From: RFTU01 sp049423145
Lineage (GTDB): Bacteria > Pseudomonadota > Gammaproteobacteria > Burkholderiales > Burkholderiaceae_C
Reading direction: 5' to 3'
DNA: 48,931 nucleotides
NCBI GenBank assembly: GCA_049423145.1
Contig: JBMSQF010000009.1
Location: forward strand, 1 to 48,931
Shown here one piece after another: positions 23,647 to 35,736 of the stretch (the stretch's first letter is position 1; each line of letters opens with the position of its first letter). The position numbers were made by a program, and so were the translations under genes. A model generated the notes under the pieces. It was not told where the DNA came from, searched no databases, and saw only the letters and a program-made list of their open reading frames with translations.

Positions 23647-24522
23647 ATGAGCCTGCTCGACCGTATCCGTGCCTCGCTTCCAGCCCTGCCCCCGGCCGAA
23701 CAGCGGGTGGCCAAACTGGTCTTGGCCGATCCCCGCAGCTTTGCCACCCTGCCGGTGGTCGAACTGGCCGAACGCTCCCATGTGAGCAAGCCCACCGTGG
23801 TTCGCTTCTGCCGCAGCGTGGGGTACGACGGCCTGGCCGACTTCAAGCTCAAGCTGGCTGGCACCGTCAACGAAGGTGTGCCCTTCATCCACCGCGCGGT
23901 CGATGAGGACGACAAACCACACGACATCGTGGTCAAGGTGATCGACAACGCCGTCAGCGCGCTGCTGCGCTATCGCAACGAGGCGGCCGATCACGCCTTT
24001 GAGACGGCGATGGAGGCCCTCACCGAAGCCTGCCGCCAAAAACGCCGCATCGATTTCTACGGTGTGGGCAATTCAGGCATCGTCGCGCAGGATGCGCAGC
24101 ACAAATTCTTCCGGCTCGGCGTTGCGGCCACGGCCATCTGCGATGGGCATGTGCAGGTGATGAGCGCCACCATGCTGGGTCCGGGCGACTGTGCGGTGGT
24201 CATCTCCAACTCCGGCCGCAGTCGCGATCTGCTGGATGCCGAGGAAATCGCTCACCGCAAGGGAGCCACCACCCTCCTCATCACCGCCAGCGCTTCCCCA
24301 CTGGCCCATGTGGCCAACGGCCACAGCCGGGTGCTGCTGGCGGCCGACCATCCGGAAGACCATGACCGATACAGCCCCATGGTGTCCCGGATCCTGCATC
24401 TGATGATCATCGACATCCTGACCACCGGCGTGGCCCTGCGCCTCGGGCCCGAACTGCGCGGGCCGCTTCAGGAAATCAAGCGCAATCTGCGGGCGCGGCG
24501 CTATCTGCCCTCGGGCCGTTGA
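23647..24522 (+). CDS. hexR: RpiR/HexR family transcriptional regulator
   Basis: The 291-residue protein has an N-terminal RpiR helix-turn-helix (about 1-75, with LAERSHVSKPTVVRFCRSVGYDGLADFKLKL) and a C-terminal SIS sugar-phosphate domain (about 120-270, with IDFYGVGNSGIVAQDAQHKF and CAVVISNSGRSRDLLDAEEIA). HexR senses 2-keto-3-deoxy-6-phosphogluconate and controls zwf and linked sugar genes in gamma- and betaproteobacteria. The position 16 bases behind zwf and the nearby TGTAAC/GTTACA site make HexR the best reading, rather than another RpiR member. ATG 23647 gives MSLLDRIRASLPALPPAEQR, the expected N-terminus. A purine-rich GAGGGAG lies about 12 bases upstream. Confidence 0.9.
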   Translation: MSLLDRIRASLPALPPAEQRVAKLVLADPRSFATLPVVELAERSHVSKPTVVRFCRSVGYDGLADFKLKLAGTVNEGVPFIHRAVDEDDKPHDIVVKVIDNAVSALLRYRNEAADHAFETAMEALTEACRQKRRIDFYGVGNSGIVAQDAQHKFFRLGVAATAICDGHVQVMSATMLGPGDCAVVISNSGRSRDLLDAEEIAHRKGATTLLITASASPLAHVANGHSRVLLAADHPEDHDRYSPMVSRILHLMIIDILTTGVALRLGPELRGPLQEIKRNLRARRYLPSGR

Positions 24523-24574
24523 CCCCCAAGCGTTCGAACCCTCGCCGGAGCACCGGCCACTGCAAAGCCGGCAC

Positions 24575-24589
24575 GCGCTGCGCGCTTTT
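24575..24589 (+). terminator. Weak hairpin with T run behind hexR
   Basis: GCGC (24575-24578) and GCGC (24582-24585) can pair around TGC, followed by TTTT (24586-24589). A second 5-bp pairing, CCGGC with GCCGG, lies just upstream. It sits in the 69-base convergent gap between hexR and mlaB, where a terminator is expected, but the stem is short. Confidence 0.3.
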
Positions 24590-24591
24590 GC

Positions 24592-24864
24592 TCAGGAACG
24601 ACCGAAGAGCTCGGCGACGCCGTAGAGGGTCATGAGGGCGCCCAGCTGCGTGGGCACACCATCGACTACGAGGCGAAGCCCACGGGCCTGGACCTGTCGC
24701 TGACACTGCAAGAGGATCGCGATGCACGCGGTATCGAGCTCCCGCACGCTGGAGGCATCCAAGCGCACCAAGGGCCCGGGCGCATCGCGCAACAAGGGTT
24801 GCAAGGCATCCAGCACCGCGCTGGCCCGCTGCATCGTGACCGAGGACGGCAGGGCAATGCTCAC
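24592..24864 (-). CDS. mlaB: STAS-domain protein MlaB
   Basis: MlaB is the small cytoplasmic STAS subunit that binds the MlaF ATPase in the MlaFEDB phospholipid transporter. The 90-residue product has the STAS pattern: a first strand, a helix around VLDALQPLLRD, the central LVRLDASSVRELDTACIAILLQC (strand, conserved Asp/Ser, helix) and LRLVVDGVPTQLGALMTLYGV. I chose GTG 24864, because it overlaps the mlaC stop (GTGA) and gives the family length; the upstream extension is antisense-free but out of family. It is the last gene of the mla operon. Confidence 0.88.
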   Translation of the reverse strand: MSIALPSSVTMQRASAVLDALQPLLRDAPGPLVRLDASSVRELDTACIAILLQCQRQVQARGLRLVVDGVPTQLGALMTLYGVAELFGRS

Positions 24865-25508
24865 GCCTTGGCCGCCGTCTTGTTGCGCTCGGCCAACTTG
24901 TTGATCAGGCCATCGATACCCGACGCCGTGATCTCTTGGTTGAAGCTGGAGCGGTACTGTTCCACCAGCCAAATGCCCAGCACATTGAAGTCGTAGACCT
25001 TCCAGGAGGGGCCTGAGCGCTCCAAGCGATAGTCAAGCTGGATCGGGTCGCCACGGCCCTTGATCTCCGTGCGAACCGTGACCTCGTTGTCAGCGGGGTT
25101 GGCGCGCAGCGGCTTGAGCGCGATGGTCTGATCCTTGACCTGGGCCAATGCGCCGGAATAGGTGCGCACCAAGAGCAGCTTGAATTCATCCTGCAAACGC
25201 TTCTGCTGTTCGGGTGTGGCCGTGCGCCAGTGGCGGCCGACGGCCGAAGCCGTCATGCGCTGGAAATTCACATGGGGCATGACCTTGCTGTCCACCAGCG
25301 CCATCACGCGCGAGAGGTCTCCGGCCTGAATGGCCTTGTCGGACTTCACCAGGTTGAGGACTTCGGTCGACAACTCTTGGATGAAGACATCGGGGGCCAC
25401 GGGGGCCGAGGCCTGGGCCACCGCAGCGCCAGCGGGCAGCACCAGGGCCGTCATCGAAGCCGCCGCAAGGGTGAGCATGCGTCGACGATTGTGGGAATTC
25501 GGGGTCAT
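24861..25508 (-). CDS. mlaC: Periplasmic phospholipid-binding protein MlaC
   Basis: MlaC shuttles phospholipids between outer-membrane MlaA and the inner-membrane MlaFEDB complex. With ATG 25508 the product has 215 residues. It starts with an export signal (NRRRMLTLAAASMTALVLPAGAAVAQA) that has two or three arginines before the hydrophobic stretch, so both Sec and Tat routes are thinkable. The mature part has FIQELSTEVLNLVKSDK, VDSKVMPHVNFQRMTASAVGRHWR, and DEFKLLLVRTYSGAL, all typical of the MlaC/Ttg2 family, then YRLERSGPSWKVYDFNVLGIWLVEQYRSSFN. Another ATG at 25556 overlaps the mlaA stop (TGATG) but would put 16 residues before the signal. Confidence 0.93.
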   Translation of the reverse strand: MTPNSHNRRRMLTLAAASMTALVLPAGAAVAQASAPVAPDVFIQELSTEVLNLVKSDKAIQAGDLSRVMALVDSKVMPHVNFQRMTASAVGRHWRTATPEQQKRLQDEFKLLLVRTYSGALAQVKDQTIALKPLRANPADNEVTVRTEIKGRGDPIQLDYRLERSGPSWKVYDFNVLGIWLVEQYRSSFNQEITASGIDGLINKLAERNKTAAKA

Positions 25509-25555
25509 GGAAGCGGTTTTCAGCAAGTGAGGTGCGGCGTCAAAGTTCCCCATCA

Positions 25556-26359
25556 TCAGGGCGCTTCATGATCCTCAGGCTCCGCAGGGGGATTGCCATC
25601 GTAGACCAGGCTTCTTCGACGCGTGAGATAGGCGTCTCGCACAAAGGTGTATTTGTCCAGGGCGACGGTATCGAGCATGCGGGTGAAGGGCAGCGCGTCG
25701 GTCCGCGCATCGGTCAGCCGAACGCCCACCCAGATTGAACGCTGCGGATCCTTCTGGGTGTAGACGGCCGAGGTGTAGGCCTGGTCGAGTCCAAAACCGG
25801 CGGCATCCCGCAGGGTGGACGGGCCAAACAACGGCAGAACCAGATAGGGCCCCGCGGGAACCCCCCAGGTTGCCAGGGTCTGGCCGAAATCCTCGGTCTG
25901 GCGCTCCAGCCCCGCTTCGGCTGCGATGTCCAACACACCCCCCAGACCCATTACGGTGTTCAGGCCGACGCGCATCGTCATCTCGGCTGCACGCGCCCCC
26001 TTGCCCTGAAGGACCAGGTTCACAGCCGACCAGGCGTCACCCACATTGCCCAGCACATTGCCCACACCCGTGCGAACCAGCTTGGGCACGGCGGCCTCGT
26101 AGGCCTCGGCCATCGGCTTGATCAGAAAATGGTCGACCACACCATTGACCAGGAACACCCCTCGATTGAAGGGCTCCAGGGGGTCCTTGCTGCTCGCGGG
26201 CGGGGGTGCTGCCGCGCGGCGGGTCGCTTCGCCCGCGGCAGAGGCGGAGGCCGCAAGCGGCGACACCGCACAAGCGGTCAGGACCACCCAGCCGAGCGCA
26301 GCCCTCAAGTGCTTCCAGCGTCCCTGCGCTGTGGTTTGCATCGCTTTGACCGTCTTCAC
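25556..26359 (-). CDS. mlaA: Outer-membrane lipoprotein MlaA (VacJ)
   Basis: MlaA removes phospholipids from the outer leaflet of the outer membrane and hands them to MlaC. The 267-residue product has a lipoprotein signal ending in VLTAC (Cys30 with the GTG start), then a Pro/Ala linker, and the VacJ core: KDPLEPFNRGVFLVN, the conserved VNLVLQGKGARAAEMTMR region, GLNTVMGLGGVLDIA, and FGQTLATWGVPAGPYLVLPLFGPSTLRDAAG. GTG 26359 overlaps the mlaD stop (GTGA) and has a GGGGG run 7 bases upstream; ATG 26341 is a possible shorter start. In many gammaproteobacteria mlaA is separate; here it is inside the operon, as is usual in betaproteobacteria. Confidence 0.94.
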   Translation of the reverse strand: MKTVKAMQTTAQGRWKHLRAALGWVVLTACAVSPLAASASAAGEATRRAAAPPPASSKDPLEPFNRGVFLVNGVVDHFLIKPMAEAYEAAVPKLVRTGVGNVLGNVGDAWSAVNLVLQGKGARAAEMTMRVGLNTVMGLGGVLDIAAEAGLERQTEDFGQTLATWGVPAGPYLVLPLFGPSTLRDAAGFGLDQAYTSAVYTQKDPQRSIWVGVRLTDARTDALPFTRMLDTVALDKYTFVRDAYLTRRRSLVYDGNPPAEPEDHEAP

Positions 26360-26829
26360 TTGGATGCCCCCGTCCCCTCGGCTGCCTTGTTGAAGAGGAA
26401 CTGCCCGATGAGGTTCTCAAGGATCACCGCCGACTGGGTAGACGCGATCACATCACCGGCAGCCAGATTCTTTTCGTCCCCGCCCGCTTCGATGCCGATG
26501 AACTGATCACCCAGCAGGCCTGAGGTCAGTATCTTGGCTGAGGAATCTCGCGGGAACTTCACATCGTTGTCGAGTTCCATCGTCACCACACCTTGAAAGG
26601 TTTGGGGGTCCAAGGCAATCGACTTGACGCGCCCGACGGTGACGCCGGCACTGCGAACCGGCGCTCGGGGCTTCAAGCCGCCGATGTTGTCGAAGCGCGC
26701 CGACACCATATACCCGTTGCGCTCTCCAAAGCTGGCCAGATTGGCCGCCTTGAGCGAGAGAAACAACAGGCCCGCGAGGCCCAGCAACACGAAGCAGCCG
26801 ACCAGTACCTCGATGCCCTTCTTGTTCAT
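26356..26829 (-). CDS. mlaD: MCE-domain protein MlaD
   Basis: MlaD is the inner-membrane anchored MCE subunit that forms the hexameric periplasmic ring of the Mla transporter. The 157-residue protein starts with MNKKGIEVLVGCFVLLGLAGLLFLSLKAANL, a single membrane helix at about 7-28 (segments of one anchor), followed by the MCE domain (about 38-120) with SARFDNIGGLKPRAPVRSAGV and LTSGLLGDQFIGIE. The C-terminal helix carries ILENLIGQFLFNKA. ATG 26829 is preceded by AGGAGG at 8 bases, the strongest ribosome binding site in the operon. It lies 32 bases behind mlaE and overlaps mlaA. Confidence 0.95.
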   Translation of the reverse strand: MNKKGIEVLVGCFVLLGLAGLLFLSLKAANLASFGERNGYMVSARFDNIGGLKPRAPVRSAGVTVGRVKSIALDPQTFQGVVTMELDNDVKFPRDSSAKILTSGLLGDQFIGIEAGGDEKNLAAGDVIASTQSAVILENLIGQFLFNKAAEGTGASK

Positions 26830-26861
26830 GGTTCTTTCCTCCTGCAACCCCAGCCGCTGGC

Positions 26862-27653
26862 TCAGGGCGTCGAAAACATCAAGGCGGTGAGCACGAAGTC
26901 CATGCCCAGCACCGAAAGCGACGAGATCACCACCGTGCGCGTCGTGGCATAGGCCACGCCCTCGGGAGTGGCCTGCGTCTCATGCCCTTGATACAGCGCC
27001 ACGGCGGTGCAGATCACGCCAAACACAAAACTCTTGACGATACCGTTGCCCACATCGCGCCAGACATCGACGCGAGACTGCATCAAGGACCAGAAATTGC
27101 CGGCATCCAGACCAATGAGGCCCACCGCCACGGCCCAAGCGCCCAGGATGCCAATGGCCGAAAACAGAGCCGCCAACAGGGGCATGGAAATGACGCCCGC
27201 GATAAAACGAGGCGCCAACACGCGGCTGCGCGGGTCCACGGCCATCATCTCCATGGCCGAAAGTTGCTCGCCCGCCTTCATCAGGCCGATCTCGGCTGTC
27301 AGCGATGTTCCCGCGCGACCGGCGAACAGCAGCGCCGCCACCACCGGACCCAGTTCCCGCACGAGGGCCAAGTTGACGATCAGGCCCAGGGACTCCGTGG
27401 CCCCATAGGTGACCAGCGCGTAGTACATCTGCAGCGCCAGCACAAAACCCACGGCCAGACCGGAGGCCAGGATGATGACCAGCGACAGGTTTCCGATGGC
27501 ATGGATCTGCCGCACGACCAGTGAGAAACGCTTGAGGGCCGCCGGCGCGTGCACCAGCAGGTCCCAAAAGAAAAAAGCGGCATGGCCGAAGCCCTGCAGG
27601 ACCTTCATGGCCAGAGCACCCAGGCGCTGCAAAGCCGCGGTCATCGCGTCCAT
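26862..27653 (-). CDS. mlaE: Mla transporter permease MlaE
   Basis: MlaE is the integral membrane permease of the phospholipid transporter. The 263-residue product has the MlaE/YrbE pattern: an N-terminal amphipathic part, then hydrophobic segments at about 50-75 (IGNLSLVIILASGLAVGFVL), the conserved LVRELGPVVAALLFAGRAGTSLTAEIG block, MEMMAVDPRSRVLAPRFIAG, and three more membrane stretches to the C-terminus. ATG 27653 shares its A with the mlaF stop (TGATG), so translation of the two is coupled. A long open extension into the mlaF sequence is out of frame with that gene and is not real. Confidence 0.95.
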   Translation of the reverse strand: MDAMTAALQRLGALAMKVLQGFGHAAFFFWDLLVHAPAALKRFSLVVRQIHAIGNLSLVIILASGLAVGFVLALQMYYALVTYGATESLGLIVNLALVRELGPVVAALLFAGRAGTSLTAEIGLMKAGEQLSAMEMMAVDPRSRVLAPRFIAGVISMPLLAALFSAIGILGAWAVAVGLIGLDAGNFWSLMQSRVDVWRDVGNGIVKSFVFGVICTAVALYQGHETQATPEGVAYATTRTVVISSLSVLGMDFVLTALMFSTP

Positions 27654-28459
27654 CAGGCCTGCACTCCAAAGTCCGCGCCCAAGCTCGGCGCAGGGTAGTG
27701 AAACTTCACTGGCCCGTCCGGCTCGCCACGCACGAATTGCCGCACCTCTGCATCGCTCGAAGCCATCAACTCGGCGGGCGTGCCTTGCGCCACGATGCGA
27801 CCGCCGTTGGCCATCAGCACCACGTGGTCGCTGATGGCCATGCACTCCGGGACATCGTGCGACACCACCAGGGAGGTCGCACCCGTGATGTCGTTGAGCT
27901 TGCGGATGAGGTTGGCCGCCACGCCCATGGAGATGAGATCCAAGCCCGCGAACGGTTCGTCGTACATGATGAGCTCGGGGTCCAGCGCAATGGCACGCGC
28001 CAGCGCGATGCGGCGCGCCATGCCCCCCGACACCTCGGAAATCTTGAGCGGCGCGGCCCCCCTCAGGCCCACGGCATGCAGCTTGAGCAGAACGATGTCG
28101 CGAATGAGCGCCTCGGGCAGGTCGGTGTGCTCGCGCAGCGGAAAGGCCACGTTTTCGAACACCGTGAGATCGGTGAACAAGGCACCGAACTGGAAGAGCA
28201 TGCCCATCCGCCGGCGCAGCCGCAGCAGCTGGTTGCGGTCGCGCGCATTGACGACCTCGTCGGCGAAGACCACGCGGCCCCGGTTGGCGCCGTGGATGCC
28301 CCCAATCAGCCGGAGCAAGGTGGTCTTGCCGCAACCGGATCCGCCCAGAATGGCCGTGACCTTGCCGCGCGGGAAGCGCAGCGAAATGTCGCTCAGGATG
28401 AGCCGGCTGGCGTCATACCCAAAGCTGACATGGTCGATCTCGATCAGGGCATCGGTCAC
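27653..28459 (-). CDS. mlaF: Mla transporter ATP-binding protein MlaF
   Basis: MlaF drives phospholipid transport by ATP hydrolysis. The 268-residue protein has Walker A LGGSGCGKTTLLR (about 40-52), the signature SGGMARRIALARA, Walker B LIMYDEPFAGLD and the H-loop SHDVPE. The FQFGALFTDLTVFENVAFPLRE segment is typical of MlaF/Ttg2A. I chose GTG 28459 (MTDALIEIDHVSFGY), which matches the family N-terminus; a GTG at 28489 would add ten residues. No good ribosome binding site is seen for either. It starts the six-gene order mlaF-E-D-A-C-B and lies 104 bases behind gltD. Confidence 0.93.
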   Translation of the reverse strand: MTDALIEIDHVSFGYDASRLILSDISLRFPRGKVTAILGGSGCGKTTLLRLIGGIHGANRGRVVFADEVVNARDRNQLLRLRRRMGMLFQFGALFTDLTVFENVAFPLREHTDLPEALIRDIVLLKLHAVGLRGAAPLKISEVSGGMARRIALARAIALDPELIMYDEPFAGLDLISMGVAANLIRKLNDITGATSLVVSHDVPECMAISDHVVLMANGGRIVAQGTPAELMASSDAEVRQFVRGEPDGPVKFHYPAPSLGADFGVQA

Positions 28460-28485
28460 CAAAGCGTAAAGGTCTCGGAAGGCAA

Positions 28486-28499
28486 ACACAACATTGTGT
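28486..28499. promoter_or_regulatory. Inverted repeat upstream of mlaF
   Basis: ACACAA (28486-28491) and TTGTGT (28494-28499) form a perfect 6-bp inverted repeat with a 2-base centre, 27-40 bases before the mlaF GTG. It is the only symmetric element I see in the gltD-mlaF gap and could be an operator or part of a promoter. No function is shown. Confidence 0.28.
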
Positions 28500-28563
28500 C
28501 ACGAGGCCCAAAAAAGTTCCGGGTTTCCCCTGAGAGCCTCGGCGCCGGCCGGCCATCCCGACC

Positions 28564-30042
28564 TCACCGCGGGAGCTCGGATACCCCCATCAGGAATTCG
28601 TCCACGGCCCGCGCTGCCTGCCGGCCCTCGCGGATGGCCCATACCACCAGCGACTGGCCACGCCGCATGTCGCCTGCTGCGAATACCTTGTCCACGTTGG
28701 TGGCATAGCCGCCGAGGAAGTCGGTGCTGGCGCGGGCGTTGCCGCGGGCATCCTTGTCCACACCAAAGCTGTCCAGAATCGAGGCGACGGGCGAAACGAA
28801 ACCCATGGCCAGCAAGACGAGATCGGCCTTCCACTCCTTTTCGGAGCCCGGCACCTCGACCATCTTGCCGTTCTTCCACTCCAACTCGACCGTCTGCAGG
28901 CCGGTGACCTTGCCCTTGTCCTTGCCGGTGCCACCCATGAAAGCCTTGGTGGCGATGGCGAATTCGCGCTGGCAACCTTCCTCATGGCTCGACGAGGTGC
29001 GCAGCTTGTAGGGCCAATAGGGCCAGGTCAGCGGGCGGTCCTCCACTTCGGGCGGCATGGGCATCAGTTCGAACTGGGTGACGCTGGCTGCACCGTGACG
29101 GTTGCTGGTACCCACACAGTCGCTGCCGGTGTCGCCACCACCGATGACGATGACGTGCTTGCCATCGGCGCGCAGCTGATCCTTGAGCTTGTCGCCGGCC
29201 ACCACCTTGTTCTGCTGGGGGAGGAACTCCATGGCGAAGTGGACCCCTTCAAGGTCACGGCCCGGCACCGGCAGGTCGCGGCTTTGCTCGGCACCCCCAC
29301 ACAGCAGCACGGCGTCGAAGTCCTTCTGGAGCTGTTGCGGCGACACGATGGCCAGTGCATCGTTGGTCACCTTCGAATCTTTGGGCATGTCCCCCACCAA
29401 TACACTGGTGCGGAACACGACCCCCTCGGCCTTCATCTGGTCCACGCGACGGTCGATGTGCGACTTCTCCATCTTGAAGTCGGGGATGCCATAGCGCAGC
29501 AGCCCGCCGATGCGGCTGTTCTTTTCGAATACGGTCACATCGTGACCCGCCCGCGCGAGCTGCTGGGCCGCCGCCAGACCCGCCGGGCCCGACCCGATCA
29601 CCGCGACCTTCTTGCCGGTCTTGACCTTCGGTGGCTGCGGCTGAACCCAGCCCTCCTGCCAGGCCCGGTCGATGATCGCGTGCTCGATGGACTTGATGCC
29701 CACTGCGTCGTCGTTCACATTCAGCGTGCACGCCGCCTCGCAGGGCGCGGGGCAGATGCGGCCGGTGAACTCGGGGAAGTTGTTGGTGCTGTGCAGCACC
29801 GTGATCGCATTGTTCCAGTCGCCCTGGTACACCAGGTCGTTGAAGTCCGGAATGATGTTGTTGACCGGACAGCCGTTGTTGCAGAAGGGCGTTCCGCAGT
29901 CCATGCAGCGCGCGGCCTGCACCTTGGCCTGCTCGTTGTTGAGCCCGATGACGAACTCCTTGTAGTTCCTGACGCGCTGCGGCACGGGCTCGTAGCCCTC
30001 TTCAAGCCGCTCGTATTCCAGGAAGCCAGTGACTTTTCCCAT
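28564..30042 (-). CDS. gltD: Glutamate synthase (NADPH) small subunit
   Basis: GltD oxidises NADPH by FAD and passes electrons through Fe-S clusters to GltB. The 492-residue protein has the N-terminal cluster cysteines CMDCGTPFCNNGCP and CPAPCEAACTLN, a first dinucleotide fold VAVIGSGPAGLAAAQQLARAG (FAD), the substrate-side block RIGGLLRYGIPDFKMEK, a second fold VIVIGGGDTGSDCVG (NADPH) and the C-terminal VFAAGDMRRGQSLVVWAI FAD signature. ATG 30042 gives MGKVTGFLEYER, the family start. It lies 71 bases behind gltB on the same strand. Confidence 0.97.
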   Translation of the reverse strand: MGKVTGFLEYERLEEGYEPVPQRVRNYKEFVIGLNNEQAKVQAARCMDCGTPFCNNGCPVNNIIPDFNDLVYQGDWNNAITVLHSTNNFPEFTGRICPAPCEAACTLNVNDDAVGIKSIEHAIIDRAWQEGWVQPQPPKVKTGKKVAVIGSGPAGLAAAQQLARAGHDVTVFEKNSRIGGLLRYGIPDFKMEKSHIDRRVDQMKAEGVVFRTSVLVGDMPKDSKVTNDALAIVSPQQLQKDFDAVLLCGGAEQSRDLPVPGRDLEGVHFAMEFLPQQNKVVAGDKLKDQLRADGKHVIVIGGGDTGSDCVGTSNRHGAASVTQFELMPMPPEVEDRPLTWPYWPYKLRTSSSHEEGCQREFAIATKAFMGGTGKDKGKVTGLQTVELEWKNGKMVEVPGSEKEWKADLVLLAMGFVSPVASILDSFGVDKDARGNARASTDFLGGYATNVDKVFAAGDMRRGQSLVVWAIREGRQAARAVDEFLMGVSELPR

Positions 30043-30113
30043 GGTGAATCCTTCGTGTCCGTATCCAGTTGGATGGTCGTGGTGACGGGCGTTCGCTCAG
30101 TTGGTTTGCACGC

Positions 30114-34844
<4,731 letters not shown>

Positions 34845-34858
34845 GCGGCGCTCCAAGA

Positions 34859-34874
34859 TTCGGGTTACCCCGAA
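34859..34874 (-). promoter_or_regulatory. Palindrome in the gltB leader
   Basis: TTCGGG (34859-34864) and CCCGAA (34869-34874) pair perfectly around TTAC, 15-30 bases upstream of the gltB ATG and just downstream of a TATCCT that could be a weak -10. The core CGGGTTACCCCG differs by one base from the palindrome before bolA. It could be an operator or a 5' hairpin. Confidence 0.35.
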
Positions 34875-34901
34875 AGGATACGCCAGCACAAAATTAAAAA
34901 A

Positions 34902-34918
34902 ATGGGGTCAGAGTCATT
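34902..34918 (+). repeat. Left direct repeat, outer copy
   Basis: ATGGGGTCAGAGTCATT matches the copy at 34950-34966 in 16 of 17 bases. The A7 run before it (34896-34902) and the T8 run after it (34917-34924) can form the outer part of a stem, so it may be an imperfect REP hairpin. Confidence 0.75.
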
Positions 34919-34949
34919 TTTTTTGCGAACAAATCCACTCTTAAAATAA

Positions 34950-34966
34950 ATGGGGACAGAGTCATT
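34950..34966 (+). repeat. Left direct repeat, inner copy overlapping the RAYT stop
   Basis: ATGGGGACAGAGTCATT is the second copy, 48 bases after the first. The transposase stop codon (34962-34964 on the plus strand) lies inside it, so the repeat encodes the end of the protein. Confidence 0.75.
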
Positions 34967-35663
34967 CGCCTTCCGACCCGCCCTTTCGAGGCCGGCCGCG
35001 CAGCCGGGGCACCAGCGGTCGATTAGAAGTGAGCGCATGCTTTGAAACGAACTCTGGTGATCCCAAAGCCCAACCCTTCAAGGCGGCTTCGGTGATGAGC
35101 GTCGCCTCCCGCTCGCCCGAACCGGCTTCCAACAGGGCTCGGTACCGGCTCTCCCGCTCAAATGGCGTATTGCCCAGTGACCAATAAAGGGCGTGTTCGC
35201 TGACCAACCGGTCCTGTCGCAGGCCCAGATGGTGGCCGACGCTCGACCAGGGGTACTCCTCGGCCCGCGCCACCATCCCCGCTCGAACCGGGTTGAGTTC
35301 GATGTAGCGCATGCAGGCCATGAAGTAGCGCTCGGTCTCGATGGGGGAGCATTTGTAGCGGCCCTCCCAGAGCGTGCCGCTGCGACCATGCACCGCGTTG
35401 TGGGCCCCGACATAACGGCGCCCCAGGGCCTGCATCATTCGGCTCAGCGCATGGACAGAAGGCGGGGTGACCAGCAAATGGAAGTGGTTGTCCATCAACA
35501 CGTAAGCCTGCAGGCTCACCGAGTAGGCCTCCAGGCAATCGGCCAGGATGTCGCGCCAGGCCCGACGGTCTGCGTCGGTGCGCACAATGGCCTGGCGGTT
35601 GTTGCCGCGCTGGATGACATGGTGGGGCCAGCCAGGCAACACCAGACGGGGGAGTCGAGCCAT
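34962..35663 (-). CDS. REP-associated tyrosine transposase (RAYT, Y1_Tnp)
   Basis: The 233-residue protein begins MARLPRLVLPGWPHHVIQRGNN, the hallmark of RAYTs. It has the HUH-like metal motif MDNHFHLLV (His60 and His62), candidate catalytic Tyr84 in RRYVGAHN, the signature GRSGTLWEGRYK, and RYIELNPVRAGMV. The residues after about 150 contain RAYT-specific sequence and a basic C-terminal tail (PRLRGRPRKGGSEGE). Such enzymes cut single-stranded REP hairpins through a 5'-phosphotyrosine link. All key residues are present, so it may be active. The frame is intact and no frameshift is seen. Confidence 0.93.
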   Translation of the reverse strand: MARLPRLVLPGWPHHVIQRGNNRQAIVRTDADRRAWRDILADCLEAYSVSLQAYVLMDNHFHLLVTPPSVHALSRMMQALGRRYVGAHNAVHGRSGTLWEGRYKCSPIETERYFMACMRYIELNPVRAGMVARAEEYPWSSVGHHLGLRQDRLVSEHALYWSLGNTPFERESRYRALLEAGSGEREATLITEAALKGWALGSPEFVSKHALTSNRPLVPRLRGRPRKGGSEGE

Positions 35664-35683
35664 GATGGGCCCAGTCTAGGTCG

Positions 35684-35710
35684 GAAAAATGGGGTCTGAC
35701 CCCATTTTTC
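35684..35710. repeat. Right REP-like palindrome of the RAYT element
   Basis: The arms 35684-35696 (GAAAAATGGGGTC) and 35698-35710 (GACCCCATTTTTC) are perfect reverse complements around a single T. It lies 21 bases upstream of the RAYT start and 27 bases before the dgt stop codon. As a T-rich-ended hairpin it could also act as a terminator for dgt. Confidence 0.85.
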
Positions 35711-35736
35711 GGGTGGCCCCGAGGCGGGTCAGGGGA

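Larger units (their letters stand above)
34896..35710 (-). mobile_element. REP-associated tyrosine transposase (RAYT) element
   Basis: The element comprises a Y1-type transposase gene (34962-35663) between related ATGGGGTC-containing repeats. On the left are two direct copies at 34902-34918 and 34950-34966; on the right is a near-perfect palindrome at 35684-35710. The left outer copy also has flanking A7 and T8 runs that could pair. RAYT genes are domesticated relatives of IS200/IS605 transposases and usually occur singly between REP-like palindromes. The limits given here are those of the outermost repeats and are approximate. Confidence 0.72.

Noticed and set aside
26862..28334. The mlaE frame stays open for another 227 codons into mlaF, suggesting a longer fusion
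   Set aside because: The upstream part is mlaF read in a wrong frame; the ATG at 27653 with the TGATG overlap gives the normal MlaE N-terminus.
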